Shown piece by piece: positions 16,834 to 24,182 of a stretch of DNA of 30,190 bases. The notes below the pieces were generated by a model. It saw only the letters and a program-made list of their open reading frames with translations. It ran no database searches and was not told the DNA's origin. The stretch is from the NCBI GenBank assembly GCA_009911175.1, contig QXWX01000082.1, positions 1 through 30,190 of the forward strand, in the 5' to 3' direction. The stretch comes from Lachnospiraceae bacterium. GTDB taxonomy: Bacteria; Bacillota_A; Clostridia; Lachnospirales; Lachnospiraceae. The position numbers and the translations under genes were made by a program. Each line of letters begins with the position of its first letter. Position 1 is the first letter of the stretch.

Positions 16834-18249
16834 GTGGACAGACTATGGAATTTAGAAAAATACAACAAGAACACAGCTCTAGTTGATGAAAATGGCAAAG
16901 AGCTCACATATGAGCAGTTGGACGCTGAATGCGGAAAGCTGGCGAATGCCATAAAAGAACGCTGCCTGATATTCATCCTATGTGAAAATACGATAGGTTC
17001 TGCAATAGGCTATATTGCGGCTTTAAACAATCATATCGTTCCTGTCATGGTGAACCGGCATTTGGAACAGGAACTGCTGGATAACCTTTTGAGTACCTAC
17101 TGTCCATCCTATCTGTGGATGCCGAAAGAACAAGAAGAGGAATTCAAACATTTAATCTGTGTCTACGAAGCATTTGGCTATGTGCTTCTAAAGACAAAGT
17201 ACGAACAGGAATATAGCTTAAATGAGGACTTAGCATTACTTCTTACAACCTCAGGTTCCACAGGCAGCCCCAAATTTGTAAGACAGAGCTATGAGAATAT
17301 TTTTGATAACGCAAGGTCGATCGCGGAGTATCTTGAACTGGACGCGTCTGAGCGGCCGATCACCACACTGCCGATGAATTATACATATGGGCTGTCGATC
17401 ATCAATTCCCATTTGCTCGTCGGCGCTGTGCTGCTGCTTACAGAAAAGTCATTGATGCAAAAAGAATTCTGGAAATTTTTTAAGGAGCAGGAAGCAACCT
17501 CATTCGGCGGTGTGCCCTATACATTTGAAATGCTTGACAAGCTCCGTTTTATGAGGATGGATCTTCCGTCGCTTCGTACCATGACGCAGGCTGGCGGGAA
17601 ATTGACTTTGGAACTGCACGAAAAATTTGCCGCATTTGCGGCTGAGACAAACAGGAAGTTTGTGGTTATGTATGGCCAATGTGAAGCAACAGCGAGGATG
17701 GGGTATCTGCCGGCAGAGAAAGCGGTAGAGAAGAGAGGTTCCATGGGCATTGCGATCCCCGGTGGAAAATTTAAACTCATTGATACGGAAGGAAAAGAAA
17801 TACGGGCGCCGTATACCACAGGCGAGCTGGTCTATAAAGGCAGGAACGTAACAATGGGATATGCGGAATGTGGAGAAGACCTTATAAAAGGCGACGAAAG
17901 GAATGGGATCCTGGTGACAGGAGATATGGCACAGTTTGACGAGGACGGATATTATTTTATCGTAGGCCGAAAAAAACGCTTTTTGAAAATTTATGGAAAC
18001 CGTGTGAATCTGGATGAAATGGACAGGCTGATCAAGGGAAAATTCGAGTTGGATACGGCATGTACAGGAGTGGACGACCATATGTACATATTTCTTACCA
18101 ATCCTGCTTATGCAGATCAGGTTAAGGAATATGTTGTAGAAAAGACAAAATTAAATCCGGCAGCCTTCCAGGCCATTGTAATAGATGAAATCCCAAAGAA
18201 TGATTCCGGTAAGACACTATACAAAGAATTAACAAAATACTATGAGTGA
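16834..18249 (+). CDS. ANL-superfamily acyl-adenylating ligase (AMP-binding enzyme)
   Basis: A 471-residue adenylating enzyme. The core motifs are present: LLLTTSGSTGSPKFVR (135-150, P-loop), the acyl-pocket GGVPYTFEM, MYGQCEATARMGYLP (279-293), GELVYKGRNVTMGYAE (330-345), the ribose-binding TGDM Asp364, GRKKRFLKIYGNRVNLDE (378-395) and the C-terminal catalytic Lys460 in PKNDSGKTLYKEL. It activates a carboxylic acid as acyl-AMP and loads it on CoA or a carrier protein. It is shorter than typical acyl-CoA synthetases, closer to stand-alone adenylation domains. GTG 16834 has AAGGAG at 16816-16821. It opens the GC-richer block and overlaps the thioesterase by eight bases. No carrier protein gene was found, so the acceptor is unknown. 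Confidence 0.85.
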   Translation: MDRLWNLEKYNKNTALVDENGKELTYEQLDAECGKLANAIKERCLIFILCENTIGSAIGYIAALNNHIVPVMVNRHLEQELLDNLLSTYCPSYLWMPKEQEEEFKHLICVYEAFGYVLLKTKYEQEYSLNEDLALLLTTSGSTGSPKFVRQSYENIFDNARSIAEYLELDASERPITTLPMNYTYGLSIINSHLLVGAVLLLTEKSLMQKEFWKFFKEQEATSFGGVPYTFEMLDKLRFMRMDLPSLRTMTQAGGKLTLELHEKFAAFAAETNRKFVVMYGQCEATARMGYLPAEKAVEKRGSMGIAIPGGKFKLIDTEGKEIRAPYTTGELVYKGRNVTMGYAECGEDLIKGDERNGILVTGDMAQFDEDGYYFIVGRKKRFLKIYGNRVNLDEMDRLIKGKFELDTACTGVDDHMYIFLTNPAYADQVKEYVVEKTKLNPAAFQAIVIDEIPKNDSGKTLYKELTKYYE

Positions 18250-18949
18250 ATTAAAAAAAATACAGCTATTTCTTTTACCATTTGCAGGAGGAAGTTCGGC
18301 TTCCTTTCGTAAGCTGCTGCCTTACATTTCAACACAGGTAGAAGTGGTGCCTGTGGAATATGCAGGACGAGGAAAAAGGAGCGGTGAGCCGTTGATAGAG
18401 GACTATGATCTGTTTCTGGAAGATGCGGCGAGGCAGATAAATGAATATGTTGAAACCAGACAATTCGCAATTTTGGGGTACAGCATAGGGGCGGCAATTG
18501 CTTATGATCTGATCGCAAAAAGATGCTTGAAGACACAGCCGATCCATGCGTTTATGTGTGCAAGAGGCTCCTTAAAAACAACATCAAAGAGTCAATTGTT
18601 TGCGGATCTTTCAGGGCAGGAATTCCTTCAAAAAATGGAGGAGCTCGGAGGAATGGATGAACGCATATTAAATAATAAAAGATTTCTGGATATTTATATG
18701 CGGCCAGTAAAGGCTGATTATAAAATATGGAGTCAGTTTACATATTGCGAAAAGAATCAGAAGCTCCCCTGTGACATAACGGCAATATATTGTAGTAAAG
18801 ACAGCTTGTCGGATGGAATAACAGAATGGGAAAGTATGACAGACGGCAAGGTGGACTATTATGAGATGGGACACAACCATTTTTTTATCAATCAGCATTA
18901 TGAAGAGATAGCGCGTATTATAAACGAACACCTGAAGATTTATATGTAG
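18242..18949 (+). CDS. Type II thioesterase (alpha/beta hydrolase)
   Basis: A 235-residue thioesterase of the GrsT/RifR type: LFLLPFAGGSSASFRKL at the start (9-25), VEYAGRGKRSGEPLI (38-52), the nucleophile elbow GYSIGAAIAY with Ser81, and GHNHFFI near the C-terminus with the likely catalytic His213; the acid is probably near Asp187. Such enzymes hydrolyse acyl-CoA or acyl-carrier thioesters. In place it could release the acid that LuxE then activates, a role analogous to LuxD in bacterial bioluminescence, although the subfamily differs from LuxD. The ATG overlaps the end of the ligase gene, so the two are translationally coupled. Confidence 0.85.
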   Translation: MSELKKIQLFLLPFAGGSSASFRKLLPYISTQVEVVPVEYAGRGKRSGEPLIEDYDLFLEDAARQINEYVETRQFAILGYSIGAAIAYDLIAKRCLKTQPIHAFMCARGSLKTTSKSQLFADLSGQEFLQKMEELGGMDERILNNKRFLDIYMRPVKADYKIWSQFTYCEKNQKLPCDITAIYCSKDSLSDGITEWESMTDGKVDYYEMGHNHFFINQHYEEIARIINEHLKIYM

Positions 18950-18963
18950 GATGGTAAAATGCA

Positions 18964-20055
18964 ATGACATTTGAGGAAATTCTTGAAATTCCCCCATATT
19001 CTTTGGATAAAGAAAAGAAGGAAGAGGTTCTTACGGAGCGGTTGACGGAGCTTACCAGACTTCACAGGCAACATTGCCCGGAGTATGGAAGGATACTTGA
19101 CAGTATTGGTTTTTGTGAAGAGAAATGCAGATCATACAAAGAGCTGCCGTTCCTTCCGGTAAGAATGTTTAAGGAGCTGGAGCTTAAGTCTGTTTCGCGG
19201 GAAGATGTGGTCAAAACCATGACCTCATCCGGAACGACAGGACAGGCAGTCAGCAGGATATTTCTTGACAGGGCAACAGCTTCCAACCAGCAGAAAGCAA
19301 TGGTGAAAATCGTGTCGGAGTTTACGGGCTCCAGCCGTATGCCGATGCTGATCATTGATTCTCCAAGCGTGGTGAAGAACAGGGCGATGTTCAGCGCCCG
19401 GGGCGCAGGAATTCTGGGCTTTTCCATATTTGGGGCAAAAAAAGCATATATTCTGGATGATGAAATGCATCTGAATATGGATGCCATGACGGAACTGTTG
19501 GAAAAGTATCGAGGAGAAAAGATATTTCTATTTGGCTTTACATTTATGATCTGGCAGCATTTCTACAAAGAACTGTTGCGGTTAAAAAAAGAAGGAATTT
19601 CGTTTGATCTGTCCAATGGCATTCTCATACATGGTGGCGGCTGGAAAAAGCTTGCAGGGGAAGCAGTCAGCCCGGAGGAATTTCATGACAGGCTCAAAGA
19701 CGCCTGCGGACTTGACAATATCCATGACTATTATGGAATGGTAGAGCAGACAGGATGCATTTATATGCAGTGTGAATACGGCCATTTGCATGCCAGCGTT
19801 TTTTCTGACGTGATCACAAGAAGGCCGATTGATTTTTCGGAATGTGAAATTGGAGAAAAGGGGATCATACAGGTCGTATCTGTGATACCCGAATCTTATC
19901 CGGGACACAGCCTGATCACCGAGGATGAAGGGATCATTTTAGGTGAAGATGATTGTCCATGCGGAAGGAAAGGAAAATATTTTAAAATAATCGGGCGAAT
20001 AAAAAATGCGGAATTGAGAGGCTGCAGTGATACTTATGCGACAAAATTTAGATGA
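18964..20055 (+). CDS. luxE: LuxE-like acyl-protein synthetase (first copy)
   Basis: A 363-residue member of the LuxE family (distant ANL relatives), which activates a carboxylic acid as acyl-AMP and holds it on an enzyme cysteine for the LuxC reductase. Seen: IPPYSLDKEKKE (9-20), LPFLPVRMFKELELKS (61-76), the ATP loop TSSGTTGQ (87-94), MPMLIIDSPS, FTFMIWQHFY, GGGWKKL, EQTGCIYMQCEYGHLHASVFSD, and the C-terminal DDCPCGRKGKY then RGCSDTYA. Cys354 in RGCSD sits where the acylated cysteine of LuxE is expected, so it is a candidate. It overlaps luxC by about 20 bases. Its DNA is clearly GC-richer than the second luxE at 24179, with which it shares gene order and about half of its residues by eye. 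Confidence 0.88.
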   Translation: MTFEEILEIPPYSLDKEKKEEVLTERLTELTRLHRQHCPEYGRILDSIGFCEEKCRSYKELPFLPVRMFKELELKSVSREDVVKTMTSSGTTGQAVSRIFLDRATASNQQKAMVKIVSEFTGSSRMPMLIIDSPSVVKNRAMFSARGAGILGFSIFGAKKAYILDDEMHLNMDAMTELLEKYRGEKIFLFGFTFMIWQHFYKELLRLKKEGISFDLSNGILIHGGGWKKLAGEAVSPEEFHDRLKDACGLDNIHDYYGMVEQTGCIYMQCEYGHLHASVFSDVITRRPIDFSECEIGEKGIIQVVSVIPESYPGHSLITEDEGIILGEDDCPCGRKGKYFKIIGRIKNAELRGCSDTYATKFR

Positions 20056-21280
20056 GAAAATGGCATTGGATAAAATGGTATATCTTGTAGGTGATGCGGG
20101 GGTGGTCAGATCTTTATATCATGTACCGGCCAGAGAACCCTTTCATGACGACTTGATCGAGTTTCTGAATGTGTTGTCAAAGTCAATTATGAAGCATCCG
20201 CAAAGCCGGTCATATTCAGATATTGTAACGTTTGCTTTCTGGATCAGAAAGGCATCTACAATCCGTATGAAGGAACAATACGAAAAGCGGGATGGGCATA
20301 TCCATTTAGGAAGAGGGACTGTTTTTCATATCGCACCGTCCAATGTTCCTGTGAACTTTGCATATAGTCTGGTTACAGGGCTTTTGGCGGGAAATCGTAA
20401 TATTGTTCGCGTTCCTTCGAAAGAGTTTCCGCAGGTTAAAATAATTGCGGATTGTATAAAAGAGGTATTAAAGCAATATGAACAGCTTGTTCCTTATATG
20501 ATTCTCGTGAGATATGGAAGAAACAAAGAAATAAATGATGCCTTGTCGTCTATCGCGGATACACGTGTTGTATGGGGTGGTGACGTGACAATTGCGGAAT
20601 TGCGGAAGTCTGAGCTGCCGGCGAGAAGCAGCGAGATTACCTTTGCGGATCGCTATTCCTTGGCTGTTATAGACGCGGATTATTATATTGCCTGTGAGGA
20701 TAAGGTAAAGATTGCGGAAGATTTTTATAATGATACCTACTTTTCCGACCAGAATGCCTGTACAAGCCCAAGGTTTGTGGTATGGACAGGAAAAGAGAAA
20801 ACAAAAGCAAAAAAATTGTTTTGGAATGAACTGTATGAGCTTGTAAAGAGAAAATATACATTTCAGGATATCCAGGGCGTAAATAAGCTGACAGGCAGCT
20901 ATCTGACAGCCGCCGCAATGGAAGGAACAGTCATGGAACCACATCATGATAACCTGATCACACGGGTAAAGGTTCCTAAAGTAACAAGGCAGCTTATGGA
21001 ATGGAAGGATAACAGCGGATTTTTCTTTGAATATGACTGCGATGATATTTTAGATTTGAAAATGGTATGCGATGATAAACGGTGTCAGACGATTGGCTTT
21101 TTGGGAGATAAAACGGAGCTATTCCCTTTGCTTATATCGGGAATCCAAGGTGTGGACCGTGTTGTACCGATAGGAAAAACGATGGATTTTCAACTGATCT
21201 GGGACGGATACGACCTGCTTTCACAGCTGACAAGGATCATTTACTATGACAGTGATTCATTGCCAAAGCAGGATGGCTGA
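20036..21280 (+). CDS. luxC: LuxC-like acyl-CoA/acyl-protein reductase (first copy)
   Basis: A 414-residue LuxC-family reductase, related to aldehyde dehydrogenases, that reduces an enzyme-bound acyl group to an aldehyde with NADPH. Visible: FAFWIRKAS (67-75), GRGTVFHIAPSNVPVNFAYSLVTGLLAGNRNIVRVPS (93-128, shown in two parts by family pattern: nucleotide-binding region), VVWGGDVTI (178-186), and DQNACTSPR with the likely catalytic Cys242. Toward the end GVDRVVPIGKTMDFQLIWDGYDL matches the family. ATG 20036 is taken as start; an in-frame GTG at 20027 is possible. It pairs with the overlapping luxE. A GC-rich hairpin overlaps and follows its stop codon. Confidence 0.87.
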   Translation: MRQNLDEKMALDKMVYLVGDAGVVRSLYHVPAREPFHDDLIEFLNVLSKSIMKHPQSRSYSDIVTFAFWIRKASTIRMKEQYEKRDGHIHLGRGTVFHIAPSNVPVNFAYSLVTGLLAGNRNIVRVPSKEFPQVKIIADCIKEVLKQYEQLVPYMILVRYGRNKEINDALSSIADTRVVWGGDVTIAELRKSELPARSSEITFADRYSLAVIDADYYIACEDKVKIAEDFYNDTYFSDQNACTSPRFVVWTGKEKTKAKKLFWNELYELVKRKYTFQDIQGVNKLTGSYLTAAAMEGTVMEPHHDNLITRVKVPKVTRQLMEWKDNSGFFFEYDCDDILDLKMVCDDKRCQTIGFLGDKTELFPLLISGIQGVDRVVPIGKTMDFQLIWDGYDLLSQLTRIIYYDSDSLPKQDG

Positions 21281-21345
21281 GTAGGCACTCCCTGTAAGGG
21301 GAATCTCTACTCAACTGACAGGATAGTAATTTTGCTGAGTTATCC
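21278..21345 (+). repeat. Inverted repeats after the first luxC
   Basis: TGAGTAG (21278-21284, including the luxC stop codon) can pair with CTACTCA (21307-21313), with an inner CCC/GGG pairing. A second small pair, GGATA (21320-21324) with TATCC (21341-21345), follows. There is no T-run, so this is not an ordinary intrinsic terminator. It occupies the only non-coding gap of about 110 bases in the downstream half of the operon. It might slow ribosomes or polymerase, process the mRNA, or mark an old module boundary. Confidence 0.4.
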
Positions 21346-21390
21346 GCTCGAGAATATCAAAAATGCAATTTGAAGAATGGAGACAGAGGA

Positions 21391-22371
21391 TTGAACAAGA
21401 GGCTGCTTCAAAGAAAGACCAACTATATAGTAGGAAACAGGAAAGTCGCGATCATAGGCGCGGGATTTGTCGGGGCATCTATTGCTTATGCGCTTGCAAT
21501 CCGTGATATCGCTCGTGAAATTGTACTGGTCGATATCAACCATGAAAAAACGAATGGCGAGGCTCAGGATATCCGCCATGGTATTCCATCCATGGGAACA
21601 GTGGATCTGTATGCAGGGGATTATCAGGACTGTGCGGACTGTGATCTGATCATTGTTACGGCAGGCCGGGGCAGAAGGGCGGGAGAGTCCAGACTTGATC
21701 TTACGAACGAGAATCTAAAGATCATGCATTCCGTGATTGACAGTATCGGGAAGTATTATATACGCGGGGTTGTTCTGATCATTTCGAATCCTGTAGATAT
21801 CATGACCTATAAAGTGACGGAATGGATGAGGCTGGCCGACGGAATGGTATTTGGCTCCGGATGTATGCTGGATTCCAGCAGATTTGTAAGGAGCATTGCG
21901 GATTATCTTGATCTGAATACAGGGGTGATCAACGGATATGTAGTTGGTGAGCATGGCGATGCCCAGGTGCCGGTATGGAGCCACGTCACGGTCGGCGGGA
22001 TACCGATCAGGGAGTATTGTGAAAATGTAAATCTCGAATGGAATCAGGAAGTGAAAAATTCCATTGCGGAGCATACCAGGAGGATGGGATCGGAAATCAT
22101 TAAGGCAAAGGGAAAAACACAGTACGGGATTGCGACCTGTGTATGTAATCTTGCGGATGCGATCATAAACCAGCGTCCAACGATTGTTTCTGTCAGTTCT
22201 ACATTGCAGGGGGAGCATGGTGTGAGGGACGTTGCGCTTTCGGTTCCGTCTGTGGTCGGACCTTCCGGAGTACAGCAGAGGATAAGGGAAAAATGGGCAT
22301 CGGAAGAGTACAGGGGATTTTTTGATGCGGTTGAGCGGATTCGGGGGATTATGGCTGCGCTGCAAAAATAA
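21391..22371 (+). CDS. L-lactate/malate dehydrogenase-family 2-hydroxyacid dehydrogenase
   Basis: A 326-residue NAD-dependent dehydrogenase that interconverts a 2-keto acid and a 2-hydroxy acid. It shows IIGAGFVGASIAYAL (21-35), DIN with the NAD-binding Asp, ISNPVDIMTY (131-140), DSSRFVRSIA with substrate-binding Arg164, and GEHGDAQVPVWS with catalytic His188. The active loop reads TAGRGRRAGESRLDL. At the position that is Gln102 in lactate and Arg102 in malate dehydrogenases it has Arg95, which favours a second carboxylate or other acidic group on the substrate. TTG 21391 is chosen because GGAG lies at 21379-21382; the open frame extends to TTG 21370. An ATG at 21363 opens a coding-looking overlapping frame. 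It ends the GC-rich block. Confidence 0.85.
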   Translation: MNKRLLQRKTNYIVGNRKVAIIGAGFVGASIAYALAIRDIAREIVLVDINHEKTNGEAQDIRHGIPSMGTVDLYAGDYQDCADCDLIIVTAGRGRRAGESRLDLTNENLKIMHSVIDSIGKYYIRGVVLIISNPVDIMTYKVTEWMRLADGMVFGSGCMLDSSRFVRSIADYLDLNTGVINGYVVGEHGDAQVPVWSHVTVGGIPIREYCENVNLEWNQEVKNSIAEHTRRMGSEIIKAKGKTQYGIATCVCNLADAIINQRPTIVSVSSTLQGEHGVRDVALSVPSVVGPSGVQQRIREKWASEEYRGFFDAVERIRGIMAALQK

Positions 22372-22419
22372 AATATATGTCAGACTTATCTGAAATGCAA
22401 AAGAAGGGAGAAATCTCTA

Positions 22420-23154
22420 TTGAAAACAGCAATTGTAACTGGAACAAATCGAGGGATTGGATTAGGAATTATTGAAGAATTGGCCAGGAATCATATTAAC
22501 GTGTGGGCATGTGCAAGAAAACAAACGACAGATTTTGAAGAAAAATTGTATGATCTGTCAAAGCAAACGGGGACAGCAGTCAGACCAATATATTTTGATA
22601 TCAGAGACTCCACGTCAGTCAAGAATGCAGTTATGAATATTTATAAAGAATCGGGATCGATCGATATCTTAGTAAATAATGCAGGTATTTGTACTGAATC
22701 ACTTTTTTTAATGACTTCAATTGAGAAAATGAAAGAATTGTTTGATGTTAATTTCTTTTCACTTCTTGGCTTGACACAGATTGTTATTCGCTATATGAGA
22801 AAGAATAGCTCTGGGAGTATCATAAATATTGCATCAGTTTCTGGAATACAGAATGAAATTGGAAGACTTGCATATGGAAGCAGTAAGGCGGCCTTGATAT
22901 TTTCAACCAGGACGTTAGCTATGGAACTAGGACAATATGGAATCAGAGTAAATTCTATAAGCCCAGGATTTATTGATACTGATTTATGGAAAAATAGGGA
23001 TAAAGCACTTAAGGAAAAGGTTCTTGCAGAAACACCGATTCAAAGACAAGGCAGAACGGAGGATATCGCACGGGCGGTTATATTTTTGGCGGGAGATGAC
23101 GCATCATATATAACAGGTACTAATTTGATCATAGATGGAGGGAGGATAGCATAA
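22420..23154 (+). CDS. Short-chain dehydrogenase/reductase (first of a related pair)
   Basis: A 244-residue classical SDR with the NAD(P) motif TGTNRGIG (7-14), NNAG (86-89), and the catalytic Ser139, Tyr152 and Lys156 (AYGSSKAA), then SPGFIDTD (181-188) and the C-terminal GTNLIIDGG. It oxidises an alcohol or reduces a ketone. FabG-like annotation would be generic; the neighbours suggest a sugar-type substrate. The start is TTG 22420, nine bases after GGGAG (22406-22410). It overlaps the NeuB-like gene by one base. Codon and base use drop sharply to AT-rich compared with the dehydrogenase just upstream. A paralog with catalytic residues at identical positions lies at 28280. Confidence 0.88.
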   Translation: MKTAIVTGTNRGIGLGIIEELARNHINVWACARKQTTDFEEKLYDLSKQTGTAVRPIYFDIRDSTSVKNAVMNIYKESGSIDILVNNAGICTESLFLMTSIEKMKELFDVNFFSLLGLTQIVIRYMRKNSSGSIINIASVSGIQNEIGRLAYGSSKAALIFSTRTLAMELGQYGIRVNSISPGFIDTDLWKNRDKALKEKVLAETPIQRQGRTEDIARAVIFLAGDDASYITGTNLIIDGGRIA

Positions 23155-24182
23155 TGGCAGCTATACAGCTTCGTACAGGACGAAAAATTGGTGATTACAA
23201 AAAACCATATTTTGTAGCTGAAATGAATTCCAGTCACAATGGAAACATTGAAACAGCAAAAAAGATGATTGATGCAGCAAGTAAGGCAGGGTGTAATGCC
23301 GTTAAATTTCAGTCGTGGTCTGCGGAATCTTTATATTCAGAATCCTATTACTCGAAAAATCCCATTGCAAAAAGGATGGTTGGAAAATTTGCATTGAGTG
23401 AAGAGGCGCTAAAGATTATTGCTGATTATTGTAGAGAAAAACATATTGATTTTTCCTCAACCCCTTATTCTAATGAAGAGGTAGACGTACTTGTGAAACT
23501 GCGGGTTCCCTATATAAAAGTTGCGTCTATGGATTTAAATAACTTATTATTTTTAAAATATATTGGTGAAAAAGGGCTTCCGATTGTACTCTCAACAGGA
23601 ATGGGAACTTTGGATGAAATACATAAAGCTGTTGATGCGATAGAGAAGACCGGAAACAATCAAATTTGTATTTTGCACTGTGTTTCTATATATCCGGTGG
23701 ATTCAAACAATGTTAATCTTAATAATATGAGAATGCTTAAACAGGAATTTCCGGATTATCCTATAGGTTTTTCAGACCATACAATTGGAAGTGAGGTGGC
23801 TTGTGCAGCTGTAGCATTTGGAGCGGCAATAATTGAAAAGCATTTTACATTGGATAATAGCAAAATCGGGTGGGATAACCAGATGGCAATGGAGCCTGAA
23901 GAGATGAAGAATCTTATTCAGAACTGTTGGAGTGTATATGACGCTTTAGGAGTACCTGAGAGAGTAGTTTCTAAAGAGGAGTTGGAACAGAGAGTAAAAA
24001 TGCGCAGAAGCATTGTCGCAAAATGTGACTTGGAGAAGGGACATATTATTAGTATAAATGATTTGGATTCAAAACGTCCTGGGGATGGCATATCACCTGA
24101 ACAATATGAGGATATTATTGGAAAAAAGACCATCTGTGTAATTAAAAAGGATGAGGTGCTTAAGGGAGGTATGTTCGTATGA
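23154..24182 (+). CDS. neuB: NeuB-family PEP-condensing synthase (sialic/nonulosonic acid synthase-like)
   Basis: A 342-residue protein with a TIM-barrel NeuB domain (about 15-265) and a C-terminal SAF/antifreeze-like domain (about 285-342, RRSIVAKCDLEKGHII). Family members condense PEP with an aldose to make a 2-keto-3-deoxy sugar acid. FVAEMNSSHNGN (20-31), NAVKFQSW, STGMGTLDEI (147-156), FSDHTIGSEVACAAVAFGA with metal ligand His209, and EKHFTLD with His230 are intact. The segment that reads PDHxxS/A-LEP in sialic acid synthases is WDNQMAMEP here (240-248), so the acceptor probably differs from ManNAc. No NeuC, NeuA or other CMP-sugar synthetase is nearby. The stop overlaps the second luxE by ATGA. 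Confidence 0.87.
   Translation: MAAIQLRTGRKIGDYKKPYFVAEMNSSHNGNIETAKKMIDAASKAGCNAVKFQSWSAESLYSESYYSKNPIAKRMVGKFALSEEALKIIADYCREKHIDFSSTPYSNEEVDVLVKLRVPYIKVASMDLNNLLFLKYIGEKGLPIVLSTGMGTLDEIHKAVDAIEKTGNNQICILHCVSIYPVDSNNVNLNNMRMLKQEFPDYPIGFSDHTIGSEVACAAVAFGAAIIEKHFTLDNSKIGWDNQMAMEPEEMKNLIQNCWSVYDALGVPERVVSKEELEQRVKMRRSIVAKCDLEKGHIISINDLDSKRPGDGISPEQYEDIIGKKTICVIKKDEVLKGGMFV

Noticed and set aside
17500..18081. Minus-strand open frames inside the ANL ligase gene
   Set aside because: They are antisense shadows. The plus strand carries all ANL core motifs across the same bases.
21715..22365. Minus-strand open frame (216 codons) opposite the LDH-like gene
   Set aside because: The plus strand carries the complete dehydrogenase. 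The antisense frame has no motif and reflects high GC in third positions.
23154..24182. Sialic acid (Neu5Ac), legionaminic or pseudaminic acid capsule locus
   Set aside because: Only a NeuB-family gene is present. The epimerase/hydrolase, CMP-synthetase and sialyltransferase genes expected for those pathways are missing from the window.
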